Part shown: one piece after another, positions 45,218 through 54,374 of the stretch
Position numbering within the stretch: the first letter of the stretch is position 1
How the letters are laid out: the number at the start of each line of letters is the position of its first letter
NCBI RefSeq assembly: GCF_003254745.1
Contig: NZ_QKXH01000003.1
Coordinates: forward strand, 310,001 to 374,000
Length of the DNA stretch: 64,000 nt
From: Flavobacterium aquariorum
GTDB taxonomy: Bacteria; Bacteroidota; Bacteroidia; Flavobacteriales; Flavobacteriaceae
Reading direction: 5' to 3'
Program-made: the position numbers and the translations under genes
The notes under the pieces: model-generated
Database searches by the model: none
What the model was told of the DNA's origin: nothing
What the model saw: the letters and a program-made list of their open reading frames with translations, nothing else

Positions 45218-46003
45218 TTACTGAGTAGTATGAATAAAAGACAAAACAGCTGAATTAAAAGCGTTAGGCTGTTCTACATTGACCACATGTCCACAATTTT
45301 CAATTACGAATAACTTGGATGATTTATAATGGCTTTCGACAACTTTACGAACTGACGGCAAAAACATATAATCTTCTTCTCCCATAACATAAAGCGTAGG
45401 AATATTCAATTCAACCTGTCGAAACCACTTCAGCACCGGATTTATCTCGGCAGTTAATTTAAACCACTTAATAAATTCTTTTTGGTATAATTTCTTGGCT
45501 TCATTTATAAAAAGCGAACGAGATTGCTTGTGACTTTTCTTGGGCATTATCACAAAAGCAAAAAACTTATATAAAACTAAATAAGGCAATACATACTTAA
45601 AAGTGTTTCCCAAACGCATTAATATCTGGGAACGGAAATTCATTTTTAAGATGGCTCCACCAAGAATCATACTTTGCACTCTAACTGGATACATTTCAGC
45701 CAATTGTCTGATAAGAATTGTTCCTAATGAAATTCCAACAAAATGTGATTTTTCAATTTTAAGATGATCCAAAACCTCCAGAATATCATTGGCCAAAGCC
45801 GAAAAAGTATATTTTTGTTTGAAGGCGGTTTTCAAAGTCGTTTTGGATTCTCCATGACCTCTCAAGTCCAACAATAAAATATTGTAGCTTTTTTTGAAAT
45901 CCCTGATTTGTTTGAACCAAATGGATGAACTTCCTCCAGCGCCATGCACAAATGTGACCCACTGATCGCTGTTCTCGTTCTTATATACTGTATAGTTAAT
46001 CAC
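45218..46003 (-). CDS. alpha/beta-hydrolase
   Basis: 261 residues from a GTG start (VINYTVYKNENSDQW), supported by a -7 box (46023-46030) just 20 bases upstream that leaves no room for a longer protein. Core motifs: FVHGAGGSSSIWFKQI (oxyanion), LDLRGHGES, nucleophile VGISLGTILI (Ser92), MGEEDYMF near the acid, and ENCGHVVNVEQP with the His. No signal peptide. Similar to esterases/epoxide-hydrolase-like enzymes; the substrate is unknown. Upstream of the cyanophycin locus but separated by 658 bases, so no functional link is claimed. Confidence 0.86.
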   Translation of the reverse strand: MINYTVYKNENSDQWVTFVHGAGGSSSIWFKQIRDFKKSYNILLLDLRGHGESKTTLKTAFKQKYTFSALANDILEVLDHLKIEKSHFVGISLGTILIRQLAEMYPVRVQSMILGGAILKMNFRSQILMRLGNTFKYVLPYLVLYKFFAFVIMPKKSHKQSRSLFINEAKKLYQKEFIKWFKLTAEINPVLKWFRQVELNIPTLYVMGEEDYMFLPSVRKVVESHYKSSKLFVIENCGHVVNVEQPNAFNSAVLSFIHTTQ

Positions 46004-46022
46004 TTAGTTTTTTTTTATTGGA

Positions 46023-46030
46023 CAAATATA
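46023..46030 (-). promoter_or_regulatory. -7 box (TATATTTG) for the alpha/beta-hydrolase
   Basis: A perfect TAnnTTTG on the minus strand 20 bases before the GTG start; it fits a short untranslated leader. Confidence 0.5.
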
Positions 46031-46067
46031 GTTTTTTTTCGGAATTCTTAATCCCTTTGTAATCTTA

Positions 46068-46862
46068 TCAAATACTGTTATGCAAGTATTTAAAATAATC
46101 AAAGGCCTTAAGTAATCGGCTTCCATACCATGAAAACATTTCTCCGTCTACCAAAATGGCTTGAGCTTTATCTGTAGATTTGACAATTTCATAACCATCT
46201 TCCGCTTTAAAAGGAAATGGTTCCGAGGAAAGTAAAATCAAATCCAAACCGCCTTCTTCTTCCATTCTATCAAGTTCAATTTCGGGATATCTCTCTTTTG
46301 AAGCAAAATGATTTTGAAAATGATTCAGCTTTAATAACTCATCTATAAAAGTCCCTGAACCAGCAACCATATAAGGTTTTTTCCAAATAAAATAGGCGAC
46401 CTTTCTAACTGGAACATCATTGATAAATTTTTTAAAATCGCTCAAGGCAAAAGCCAATTTGTCGTTCCATTTTCTGGCTTCGGTCCTTTTATCAAAAAGC
46501 TGACCAAAGTCGGTTATCATTCTAAAATTATCTTCAATAGTCACAATATTGGTTACCCAAACCGCGCAAATTTTACGCAGCTCTTCCACCATTTCCTGTG
46601 TATTTTCCTCTTTGTTGCAAATGACAATGTCTGGTTTCAATAATCGGATTTTATCATAATGCACATTCTTGGTTCCTCCAATTATTTTTTTTGTTGATTT
46701 TAAATGATAAGGATGAACACAAAACTTGGTAATTCCCACTATTCTATCTTCCAAACCCAAATCATATAACAACTCGGTTTGGGAAGGCACTAGAGAAACG
46801 ATTCGCCTAGGAGAGGAATCAAAAGTGTGAGTAATTCCGAGTTGATCTATGAATTGTTTCAT
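46068..46862 (-). CDS. BtuF-like substrate-binding protein without signal peptide
   Basis: 264 residues in the helical-backbone (class III) periplasmic-binding-protein fold: RRIVSLVPSQTELLYDLGLE, GITKFCVHPYHLK, GGTKNVHYDKIRLLKPDIVI, and a C-terminal RLLKAFDYFKYLHNS. BtuF/FhuD-type proteins bind vitamin B12 or siderophores and feed ABC transporters. Here no signal peptide precedes the domain, so it should be cytoplasmic, and no permease or ATPase is adjacent. That matches a Bacteroidota lineage of the fold whose role is unclear. It probably lies in one unit with pyrF upstream (58-base gap). Confidence 0.83.
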   Translation of the reverse strand: MKQFIDQLGITHTFDSSPRRIVSLVPSQTELLYDLGLEDRIVGITKFCVHPYHLKSTKKIIGGTKNVHYDKIRLLKPDIVICNKEENTQEMVEELRKICAVWVTNIVTIEDNFRMITDFGQLFDKRTEARKWNDKLAFALSDFKKFINDVPVRKVAYFIWKKPYMVAGSGTFIDELLKLNHFQNHFASKERYPEIELDRMEEEGGLDLILLSSEPFPFKAEDGYEIVKSTDKAQAILVDGEMFSWYGSRLLKAFDYFKYLHNSI

Positions 46863-46920
46863 TTTGTTTAAAGTTTAAATTGTTTAAAATTAAAACCTGA
46901 ACTGCTTTAAACTTTTAAAA

Positions 46921-47742
46921 CTAAAACTTTGAATTCATAATCTCCTCCATCTCCTGTTGCATTTTCAAAGCTTCAGTTCTTGCAGCATCGGCAAAATCAG
47001 TTCCATTGGAAGCATAAATAATGGCACGTGAAGAATTGATTAGCAATCCAACATTGTCATTCATTCCGTATTTACAAACTTCTTGAAGACTTCCTCCTTG
47101 TGCGCCAACACCTGGAACAAGTAAGAAACTCTTTGGAACAATTTTACGAACTTCGGTAAAATATTCGGCTTTGGTAGCACCAACTACGTACATTAGATTT
47201 TCAGAATTCTTCCAAGTTTTGGATGTTTCCAATACCTGTTTGTACAATTCTTTTCCGTTAACCTGTAAGGTTTGGAAATCAAAAGCACCGTCATTAGAAG
47301 TCAACGCCAACATTATGGCATGTTTATTTTCGAAAGCAAGAAAAGGCTCAACTGAGTCTTTTCCCATATAAGGAGCAACTGTAACGCTGTCAAAATTTAG
47401 ATCTTCAAAAAAAGCTTTGGCATACATTGATGAAGTATTCCCAATATCACCGCGCTTTGCATCGGCAATAGTAAAAATATTAGGATGTTTTTCGTTGATA
47501 TAGTTAATTGTCTTTTGCAATGACATCCAACCTTTTATTCCATAAGCTTCAAAAAATGCAATATTCGGTTTATAGGCTACAGCCAAATCATGGGTTGCAT
47601 CAATAATGGCTTTATTAAATTCAAAAATAGGATCTTCAGTCTCCAATAAATGCTTTGGAATTTTATTTAAATCCACATCTAAACCTACGCATAGAAATGA
47701 TTTTTTTATTTTAATTTGTTGAATTAATTCTTGTGTCGTCAT
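46921..47742 (-). CDS. pyrF: orotidine 5'-phosphate decarboxylase (type 2)
   Basis: 273 residues, the longer type 2 form. Motifs: [18 protein letters not shown] at the start, the catalytic [20 protein letters not shown], and [15 protein letters not shown] for phosphate binding. It decarboxylates OMP to UMP, the last step of pyrimidine synthesis. Upstream lies a -7 box (47803-47810) directly behind the terminator of the OmpA gene. Confidence 0.95.
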   Translation of the reverse strand: MTTQELIQQIKIKKSFLCVGLDVDLNKIPKHLLETEDPIFEFNKAIIDATHDLAVAYKPNIAFFEAYGIKGWMSLQKTINYINEKHPNIFTIADAKRGDIGNTSSMYAKAFFEDLNFDSVTVAPYMGKDSVEPFLAFENKHAIMLALTSNDGAFDFQTLQVNGKELYKQVLETSKTWKNSENLMYVVGATKAEYFTEVRKIVPKSFLLVPGVGAQGGSLQEVCKYGMNDNVGLLINSSRAIIYASNGTDFADAARTEALKMQQEMEEIMNSKF

Positions 47743-47802
47743 CTCTATTTTTTTTTAAATCACTATTAATTTATGTGAAATAATTCACTTTTATTTGGCA
47801 TG

Positions 47803-47810
47803 CAAAAATA
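47803..47810 (-). promoter_or_regulatory. -7 box (TATTTTTG) for pyrF
   Basis: A perfect TAnnTTTG on the minus strand, about 60 bases upstream of the pyrF ATG and next to the T tract of the upstream terminator. No good -33 element seen. Confidence 0.4.
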
Positions 47811-47842
47811 AAAAAAGCCATTCAATTAAGAACGGCTTTTTT
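47811..47842 (-). terminator. terminator of the DUF5723/OmpA gene
   Basis: Read on the minus strand: AAAAAAGCC - gttcttaattgaat - GGCTTTTTTT, just beyond the stop codon at 47857. Confidence 0.75.
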
Positions 47843-47856
47843 TTAGAATTAAAAAA

Positions 47857-50058
47857 TTATAATTTTCCTTCGTATATAGTCCCTACGTGAATCACTTCGG
47901 TTCTTCTGTTTTCAGCTCTTCCCTTTGCCGTTTTATTACTTGCAACAGGTTTCGTAGCTCCAAATCCTTTATAAGTTAAATTTTCTGGATTAACCCCTTT
48001 TGCAATTAATGCATTCATAACCACTTTTGCTCTAGCCTCAGAAAGTTTTTGGTTCGCTTTAGCATTACCTACGTTATCTGTATGCCCTTCGATAGAGAAT
48101 TTTGCATTTGGATAATTTTTGATAATTTCTTTAATAGCATCTAATCTTCCGTCAGTTTGTCCTTTATCAGCATTTTGTAAAACTGCTTTCCCAGTTACAA
48201 AAAACACTGCTCTTGCTTGAACTTTAAGTTCTTTTAATACTTCTTTAGTAACTTCAGGACAACCTTTATTGCTTGCTGGTCCGGCAACAGTAGGACAAGC
48301 ATCTTCTTTATCCGTCACACCATCTTTATCTGCATCTAGCTCAGGACAACCTGCATTGGCAACCAATCCTTTTTCGTTTGGACATTTATCGTCTTTATCC
48401 AGCACTGAATCTCCGTCAGTATCTGGCCACGGGCATCCTTTATTTTCAACAGGCCCTGCAACAGAAGGACAAGCATCAACATTATCCAAAACTGTGTCTC
48501 TATCAGCATCGCCCCAAGGACATCCTTTATTCTCAACGGGACCAGCAACGGTTGGACATTTGTCATCTTTATCGACAACAGTATCTGCATCGGTGTCTGG
48601 CCAAGGACAACCTTTATTCTCAACGGGACCAGCTACAGTTGGACATGAATCTTCTTTGTCTAAGATTCCGTCCTCATCCGTATCTTTAAATTTCTTTTCA
48701 TACACTGGAATTTTGAAACCAAAATAAACATCAGCCGCTTTTGATTCTTTTGAAAGCCAATTCGTAATTAAAGAACTAGATCCAACAAACAAAGGTCCAA
48801 AACGCAATCCAGTACCTACTTGCATTCCGCTATATTCCATATAATTAATAGGTAGAGAGAATGTAAACCATCTCGTTTCATAACGTGGTGTCAAAATCCA
48901 AGTATTTGCCGAACTCGTTTTACCCAGAGCCGATTTATCTACTAAACTAAGATTTCCATTTAAGTTCAAATAGAATTTTTTGTACATATTCCAATCAGCA
49001 TCCAAGTGCATTACTGTAGGCAAATTTGCTTTTTTGGAAAAATATCTTGTCGTAGGTGTTCCATAATGAGTTTCTAAAAAATCGCCTAGGTCTCCGGCAT
49101 CATCAATATCTTGTTGAGACACTACACCATTAATATTATAAAAATCTTCTTTTAAATTATTGTATTTAATAGATCCAATATCTGTAATCGATAATCCGAA
49201 ACGCAATTTATATTTATTTAAGTCTCTAAAATTATTGTCAACTGCTTTGGTTTTGCCCAAATCATAAGCCTCATAATCAGGTCTCCACTCATAGATCAAA
49301 CCAAAATCAGCACCATATCCTCTTGAATTAGGGTCAAATTTAAAATCCTCATCTCCAGTAATAAAATCAGGATTACTCCCAATGGTAAGGCTTCCTGTAG
49401 TTGTCAAACTACTTGTTGCCGGATCGTTGGTCTGAATAAACGCAGCTGTAGCATTTTCACCATTCATATAAGAATTTGCACCTCCTATTAAATATTTGGC
49501 AGTAAAACCTCCTTTAAGGAAATGTTGCTTGCTTTGCCATAAAACAGCAGCATAAGATGCTCCTACTTCCCCCCAAGTATGTCCAACGACATTTGGATTT
49601 CCAACATTAATATTAAAACTGGATGCATCATCCAAACCATCTTTTAATTGGTCGTATAATGTTCCATTTATATCATTGGCATTTATGATAGCTCTGGCTC
49701 GCGTATAAATGGCGATTGCGTGTTTTGGGGCAATATTAAACATAAATGAAGGTCCCATCACGTCAGAATATACAATCCCACCATTATTTTTAGTGGGTGT
49801 TCTTTTGCCATCTTTATTCGCATCATAAGAGCTTTTCGACAAATCAAACAAACTTAGGCCATAATAATCATTGTTTAACGAGCTACTGGTCGAAAAAATA
49901 TTAATGTCTGTTTTAAAACGAGAATCGACAATAGAGGCCGGATTAAAAAGTACTCCCTGCACTCCAGCATAATTATCAGGAATATACCCCATATACGATT
50001 GGGCATTTGCTTGTGCAATTGAAAATAGAACAATTAAAAATAGTAACGATTTTTTCAT
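47857..50058 (-). CDS. outer-membrane protein: DUF5723-like barrel, thrombospondin type-3 repeats, OmpA domain
   Basis: 733 residues from the ATG at 50058 (an upstream TTG adds one residue). A signal peptide ends NAQ. The first ~450 residues resemble DUF5723-type beta-barrel/PorV-like sequences (GYIPDNYAGVQGVLFNPASI). Next come five calcium-binding thrombospondin type-3-like repeats of 30 or so residues (DTDADTVVDKDDKCPTVAGP unit), then an OmpA-C domain (about 615-733, FSIEGHTDNVGNAKANQKLS, GFGATKPVASNKTAKGRAEN). It likely anchors the outer membrane to peptidoglycan. The repeats are nearly identical at the DNA level (about 48,290-48,650). Confidence 0.88.
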   Translation of the reverse strand: MKKSLLFLIVLFSIAQANAQSYMGYIPDNYAGVQGVLFNPASIVDSRFKTDINIFSTSSSLNNDYYGLSLFDLSKSSYDANKDGKRTPTKNNGGIVYSDVMGPSFMFNIAPKHAIAIYTRARAIINANDINGTLYDQLKDGLDDASSFNINVGNPNVVGHTWGEVGASYAAVLWQSKQHFLKGGFTAKYLIGGANSYMNGENATAAFIQTNDPATSSLTTTGSLTIGSNPDFITGDEDFKFDPNSRGYGADFGLIYEWRPDYEAYDLGKTKAVDNNFRDLNKYKLRFGLSITDIGSIKYNNLKEDFYNINGVVSQQDIDDAGDLGDFLETHYGTPTTRYFSKKANLPTVMHLDADWNMYKKFYLNLNGNLSLVDKSALGKTSSANTWILTPRYETRWFTFSLPINYMEYSGMQVGTGLRFGPLFVGSSSLITNWLSKESKAADVYFGFKIPVYEKKFKDTDEDGILDKEDSCPTVAGPVENKGCPWPDTDADTVVDKDDKCPTVAGPVENKGCPWGDADRDTVLDNVDACPSVAGPVENKGCPWPDTDGDSVLDKDDKCPNEKGLVANAGCPELDADKDGVTDKEDACPTVAGPASNKGCPEVTKEVLKELKVQARAVFFVTGKAVLQNADKGQTDGRLDAIKEIIKNYPNAKFSIEGHTDNVGNAKANQKLSEARAKVVMNALIAKGVNPENLTYKGFGATKPVASNKTAKGRAENRRTEVIHVGTIYEGKL

Positions 50059-50132
50059 CAAATTGATTTAAGGTTAATAATAGTATTATGATTGTTTTAA
50101 TAAGATTTTAATTCGTTTAAAATGAGAACGAC

Positions 50133-50172
50133 ACAAAAAAAACACTTAATCGATTCTATCCGATTAAGTGCC
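50133..50172 (-). terminator. terminator of prfA
   Basis: On the minus strand: CACTTAATCG - gatagaat - CGATTAAGTG - TTTTTTTT, a perfect 10-bp stem with T tract. Confidence 0.88.
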
Positions 50173-50195
50173 TGTAAAATAAACAGAGTTAGTTT

Positions 50196-51272
50196 TTAAA
50201 AAACTTCGCTTGCTTCTTTTAATTTTTCCATATTGTTTACCAATTGCAATTCATCTACGATTTTCTGAATGTCACCATTCATGATGTTACCCAAATCGTA
50301 TAATGTTAACCCAACACGGTGATCAGTCACACGCCCTTGAGCATAATTGTAAGTACGAATCTTAGCCGAACGGTCACCAGAACTAACTTGAGATGTACGT
50401 TTGGTAGCATCTTCAGCCTGTTTCTTGGCCAATTCCTGTTCATACAAACGAGAACGTAAAACGCCCAAAGCTTTGTCTTTATTCTTATGTTGTGATTTCT
50501 GGTCTTGACATTGCGCCACCAATCCAGTTGGAATGTGCGTCAAACGTACAGCCGATTTCGTAGTATTTACCGATTGTCCACCAGGTCCTGACGAACAGAA
50601 GAAATCCACACGAACATCGTTCATATCGATCTGAACGTCAAACTCCTCAGCTTCCGGAAGTACCATAACCGTCGCCGCCGATGTATGTACACGTCCCTGA
50701 GTTTCCGTTTGGGGAACACGTTGCACACGGTGAACACCTGCTTCAAACTTCAAAGTTCCATAAACATCTTCTCCTGTAACTTCAAAAATTACCTCTTTGA
50801 AACCACCCGAAGTTCCTTCGTTCATATCCACAACTGAAGTTCTCCATCCTTGTCCTTCACAGTATTTAGTGTACATTCTGAACAAATCTCCTGCAAAAAT
50901 ACTCGCTTCATCCCCACCCGTTCCAGCGCGAATCTCCACCATCACGTTTTTCGCATCTTCAGGATCTTTCGGGATCAGCATGAATTTAATTTCATCTTCT
51001 AGTTCCGGCAATCTCTCTTTGGCTTCGTCCAACTGCATTTTGGCCATCTCCGTCATATCGGCATCACTACCGTCAGCAATTATTTCGTTTGCTTCCTCGA
51101 TATTTGCCATCAAAAGCACGTATTCATCACGCTTTTCAGCCAAAGCTTTTAAATTCTTATACTCTTGATTCAATTGCACATAACGTTTCTGATCTGAGAT
51201 TACATCCGGCTGAATGATCAAATCCGAAATCTCATCGAAACGTTGTTTTACTATTTGAAGTCTATCTAACAT
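50196..51272 (-). CDS. prfA: peptide chain release factor 1
   Basis: 358 residues from the ATG at 51272 ([18 protein letters not shown]); the longer frame from a TTG at 51299 is rejected because it overlaps the promoter. Has the RF1 architecture: helical domain 1, the domain with the PxT-like codon-reading region, and the universal GGQ motif in [20 protein letters not shown]. It terminates translation at UAA/UAG. Standalone unit with its own promoter and terminator. Confidence 0.95.
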   Translation of the reverse strand: MLDRLQIVKQRFDEISDLIIQPDVISDQKRYVQLNQEYKNLKALAEKRDEYVLLMANIEEANEIIADGSDADMTEMAKMQLDEAKERLPELEDEIKFMLIPKDPEDAKNVMVEIRAGTGGDEASIFAGDLFRMYTKYCEGQGWRTSVVDMNEGTSGGFKEVIFEVTGEDVYGTLKFEAGVHRVQRVPQTETQGRVHTSAATVMVLPEAEEFDVQIDMNDVRVDFFCSSGPGGQSVNTTKSAVRLTHIPTGLVAQCQDQKSQHKNKDKALGVLRSRLYEQELAKKQAEDATKRTSQVSSGDRSAKIRTYNYAQGRVTDHRVGLTLYDLGNIMNGDIQKIVDELQLVNNMEKLKEASEVF

Positions 51273-51296
51273 TTTCTTATTCCTTTTATTGGAGTG

Positions 51297-51327
51297 CAAA
51301 AGTACAAAAAAACTATTCAGTTTACAA
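51297..51327 (-). promoter_or_regulatory. prfA promoter (TTG-N20-TACTTTTG)
   Basis: The minus strand carries TTG (51327-51325), 20 bases, then TACTTTTG (51304-51297), a full match to the Bacteroidota consensus, 24 bases before the ATG. Confidence 0.65.
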
Positions 51328-51737
51328 TTTACTATAACCAGAGAATATCATTAACATAATTTAGGAGGCTTTTTCGTTTTTTTAGGAGCTGATTCCTGCT
51401 ATACGCTATATCTTTTCCTTGCTAAAGGAGCAAGAAAAAGGATGCCGCTTCTATCAGGGCTAGGGGTTTTGTGCTAAAAACAGCAATTCGTTTTTAGTGA
51501 AATTTATAAATTTAATGAGGTTATTTTTGACAAAGGGATTTTTAATCAGCTTAGCAAAGTTTCAGTACGCACGCTAACGGGAACGTCCCGCTCATGTATA
51601 CAATCTAAACAATTTTATTCATTCAATTTCATAATAGAAATAAGATAATACTAAGTATAATCGAGACCAAAAGACTAACTTTAAGCCTTAAGTATACAAT
51701 CATCTTGTAAATACAACTAACCCTAATACTACCTGAA
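51305..51737. other. intergenic region prfA to membrane protein
   Basis: No gene found. It contains the prfA promoter, copy C of the structured element (51382-51462) and a small G+C-rich palindrome at about 51570-51596 (CGGGA-ACG-TCCCG core). The rest is AT-rich. Confidence 0.5.
51382..51462 (-). repeat. structured intergenic element, copy C (short form)
   Basis: Opposite orientation to copies A and B. On the minus strand it runs TAGCCCTGATAGAAGCGGCA to TATAGCAGGAATCAGCTCC, with inner stem CTTTTTCTTGCT - cctt - AGCAAGGAAAAG. It is about 81 bases against about 145 for A and B; the missing part is the middle. Confidence 0.55.
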
Positions 51738-52121
51738 ATGCTTAAATACCTGTTATACTGGTTTCCGATGCTTTTACTTGCTGTGCTCAATGGAATAGCG
51801 AGGGATTTATGGTATAACAAATATGTTAGTGCATTAGTGGCGCACCAAATCTCTACATTTTCTTTAATTATTCTTATTGGGATTTATTGTTGTTTAGTTA
51901 TAAAATGGTTTCCGCCAAATTCTGAAAAACAGGCTTTATCAATTGGAATTATTTGGACACTTTTAACTTTGGCATTTGAGTTTAGTTTTGGATTACTACG
52001 TGGGAATTCATGGAAACAATTATTGCATGCCTATAATTTTACTGAAGGGCAAATTTGGATTCTTATTCCAATTTGGGTTGCAATAGCACCTTATATCGTT
52101 TACAGATTTATGTCAAAATAA
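51738..52121 (+). CDS. small integral membrane protein
   Basis: 127 residues with four predicted membrane helices (LYWFPMLLLAVLNGIA, STFSLIILIGIYCCLVI, SIGIIWTLLTLAFEF, IWILIPIWVAIAPYIVY). No family is recognised. It stands alone between prfA and the ArsR operon, in the opposite direction to prfA. Confidence 0.7.
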   Translation: MLKYLLYWFPMLLLAVLNGIARDLWYNKYVSALVAHQISTFSLIILIGIYCCLVIKWFPPNSEKQALSIGIIWTLLTLAFEFSFGLLRGNSWKQLLHAYNFTEGQIWILIPIWVAIAPYIVYRFMSK

Positions 52122-52298
52122 GTTAAGCGCAGCATTCCATAAAAAAGCTAAAACTGTTTTTTTTAGTCTGCTCTGTGGAGTCTTATGACTTCGTCACACA
52201 CGCTGAGCACGTAATAAAAATTGCAATGACTCAATTAAATATATAGTTTCATTAAACTCCTAATATTTCCATCTTCCACAAAATAATTCTCAAAATAT

Positions 52299-52329
52299 TT
52301 GCGTAGCTACTTAACTACACTTATATTTG
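52299..52329 (+). promoter_or_regulatory. ArsR-operon promoter (TTG-N20-TATATTTG)
   Basis: TTG at 52299-52301, 20 bases, TATATTTG at 52322-52329; 18 bases before the ATG. Full match to the consensus. Confidence 0.65.
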
Positions 52330-52333
52330 TAGT
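52314..52333 (+). promoter_or_regulatory. candidate ArsR operator over the -7 box
   Basis: ACTAC-N10-GTAGT forms a 20-base inverted repeat that contains the -7 box, the usual position for an autorepressing ArsR-type regulator. Confidence 0.45.
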
Positions 52334-52347
52334 CAAATAACTTCACG

Positions 52348-52671
52348 ATGAATTTAAGAAGAGACGTTTTTCAGGCAATTGCCGATCCCACACGCAGGGC
52401 AATACTGATGCTGGTAACCACACAATCGATGACTGCGGGAACAATTGCATCCAATTTTGACACGGCAAGACCAACGGTTTCCAAGCACCTTCAAATTTTA
52501 ACCGAATGTGAACTGCTCACCGCCGAACAAAGTGGAAGAGAAATTTATTACCATCTGAATGCAAAAAAAATGAAAGAGATTGCCGATTTTATCGAACCTT
52601 TCCGAAAAATGTGGGACGACCGATTTAATAAATTGGAAGACATTATGAAAAACTATAAACCAAAGGAATAA
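52348..52671 (+). CDS. ArsR-family winged-helix regulator
   Basis: 107 residues. A winged helix-turn-helix: [40 protein letters not shown] (recognition helix), [20 protein letters not shown], and [20 protein letters not shown] at the end. No metal-binding Cys pair is seen, so it is not a typical metal sensor; ArsR proteins fused in operons to SRPBCC domain genes like this usually form small-molecule-responsive pairs. First gene of the operon, with an inverted repeat over its promoter. Confidence 0.9.
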   Translation: MNLRRDVFQAIADPTRRAILMLVTTQSMTAGTIASNFDTARPTVSKHLQILTECELLTAEQSGREIYYHLNAKKMKEIADFIEPFRKMWDDRFNKLEDIMKNYKPKE

Positions 52672-52676
52672 ATATC

Positions 52677-53141
52677 ATGGAACTAAAAACAAAAATTAAT
52701 GCCGTTGACGGCAAGCAGGAATTGGTAATCACAAGAGCATTTGATCTGCCTTTGGAATTACTGTTCAAAGCCTATGCAGAACCCGAAATTGTCGAGCAGT
52801 GGATGGGAACAAAAGTGCTGAAACTTGAAAACAAAAATCACGGCAGTTACCAGCTTGAAACCACTGACCCGAAAGGAAACAAACACGGCTTTAACGGAAC
52901 AATCCATGAGTTTGTCCTTAACGAAAAAATTATAAGAACATTTGAAATGAGTAATACTCCTTTTGGTGTTCAGCTTGAATTTTTAGAATTTGAAAAAGTG
53001 ACTGACAGCACCAGTAAACTTACAATGCACGTGGTTTATAAATCAGTTGAAATAAGAGACCAGATTCTGAAACTGCCATTCGCACAAGGAATAAATATGG
53101 CGCATAACCGCCTGCAAGAAATCGTTAACCAATTAAAATAA
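52677..53141 (+). CDS. SRPBCC (AHSA1-like) domain protein
   Basis: 154 residues: ITRAFDLPLELLFKAYAEPE, QWMGTKVLKLENKNHGSYQL, and a long C-terminal helix ending RLQEIVNQLK. The START-like fold binds hydrophobic ligands. Five bases after the ArsR gene, the classical ArsR-AHSA1 pairing, likely ligand-dependent control. Confidence 0.88.
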   Translation: MELKTKINAVDGKQELVITRAFDLPLELLFKAYAEPEIVEQWMGTKVLKLENKNHGSYQLETTDPKGNKHGFNGTIHEFVLNEKIIRTFEMSNTPFGVQLEFLEFEKVTDSTSKLTMHVVYKSVEIRDQILKLPFAQGINMAHNRLQEIVNQLK

Positions 53142-53147
53142 TATATC

Positions 53148-53546
53148 ATGACAAAGAGAAACAGAATAATTTATTGGACAGCCACAGCACTTTTGTCTGT
53201 CGGCATGTTAGGAAGCGGTATCTCACAGTTACTGCACACCAAAGAAATGAATGAACTTATTGCACACACTGGCTATCCGATGTATTTTATGAACATTATC
53301 GGGGTTTGGAAAATCCTTGGGGTAATCGCTATTTTAATTCCAAAAAACAAACTTTTAAAAGAATGGGCATACGCAGGATTCTTTTTCCTAATGACAGGCG
53401 CATTATTTTCGCACTTGGCAATGGGCGATGCTGGGAAAGCAATTTTTGGACCGCTATTTCAAACTATTTTTGTAATTGTATCTTGGTATTTCAGACCTGC
53501 AGACCGCAAAATTAATTTGGATAATTTTGTTACGGCAGAAAATTAG
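53148..53546 (+). CDS. DoxX-like membrane protein
   Basis: 132 residues with four membrane helices. RIIYWTATALLSVGMLGSGI, NIIGVWKILGVIAILIPKN, and GFFFLMTGALFSHLAMGD match the DoxX_2-like family. Six bases after the SRPBCC gene, so it is in the same operon. The family's biochemical role is uncertain. Confidence 0.87.
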   Translation: MTKRNRIIYWTATALLSVGMLGSGISQLLHTKEMNELIAHTGYPMYFMNIIGVWKILGVIAILIPKNKLLKEWAYAGFFFLMTGALFSHLAMGDAGKAIFGPLFQTIFVIVSWYFRPADRKINLDNFVTAEN

Positions 53547-53576
53547 TCACTTATAAACCTACAGAAAATTTAAAAA

Positions 53577-54374
53577 ATGAAAACTTATTTTGTTGACTCA
53601 TTTACGAATGAAAAATTCAAAGGAAATCCAGCTGCGGTTTGTCTCCCTGAGGAAGAATTAGATGCATCAACCATGCAGAATATTGCAATGGAAATTGGAT
53701 TTTCTGAAACTGCGTTCCTAAAACAAATCACAGGAAACACCTATAGTATCAGATTTTTTACACCAAAGATTGAAATCCCGCTCTGCGGACATGCCACTTT
53801 GGCTTCATCCAAAATCATTTTCAGCAGCACTTCATTTGACAGTATAAAATTCATCAACTGCGACAATGTTGAACTGCTTATTGAAAAAGCGGATAATAAA
53901 ATCCAAATGCAGTTTCCTGTCTACGACACTGAAGAAACCGAAGTACCTCAAGAGATGCTGGACGCACTTGGAATTTCTAAAATTGTAAATAAAAGATACA
54001 GTCCGAACAATAAAATAATTCTACTTGAAATTGAGAGTACGGTTGAACTGGCAAATTTAAAACCCGATTTCACAGCATTGATAAAATCCCATACGGGAAT
54101 AAACGGAGTATTAGTAACCGCAGTTTCAGACAATGAAAATTTTGATTTTCATTACAGGTATTTTTGGCCATGGGCAGGAACTAATGAGGATCCTGTCACT
54201 GGTGGTGTACAAACTTTTTTGACCAAATATTGGGCATTAAAATTGAATAAAACAAAATTGAATGCTTTTCAGTCTTCATCAAGAACCGGAACAATGAGTA
54301 CCAAACTTTTACAGGACAAAGTCAGCATTTTAGGAGAAGCAGTAATTGTATTGGAAGGGGAATTTATTTTATAA
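53577..54374 (+). CDS. PhzF-family isomerase/epimerase-like protein
   Basis: 265 residues: a two-domain PhzF fold starting MKTYFVDSFTNEKFKGNPAA, catalytic-Glu region MEIGFSETAFLKQ, PLCGHATLASSKI, and WAGTNEDPVTGGVQTFLTKY. PhzF enzymes isomerise small molecules (dihydro-hydroxyanthranilate in phenazine synthesis), but most homologues have unknown substrates. 30 bases after the DoxX gene and probably the last gene of the ArsR operon. Confidence 0.88.
   Translation: MKTYFVDSFTNEKFKGNPAAVCLPEEELDASTMQNIAMEIGFSETAFLKQITGNTYSIRFFTPKIEIPLCGHATLASSKIIFSSTSFDSIKFINCDNVELLIEKADNKIQMQFPVYDTEETEVPQEMLDALGISKIVNKRYSPNNKIILLEIESTVELANLKPDFTALIKSHTGINGVLVTAVSDNENFDFHYRYFWPWAGTNEDPVTGGVQTFLTKYWALKLNKTKLNAFQSSSRTGTMSTKLLQDKVSILGEAVIVLEGEFIL

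Noticed and set aside
48269..48727. A 152-codon frame opposite the thrombospondin-repeat region
   Set aside because: Its repeat structure is the antisense reading of real repeats; no independent evidence of coding.
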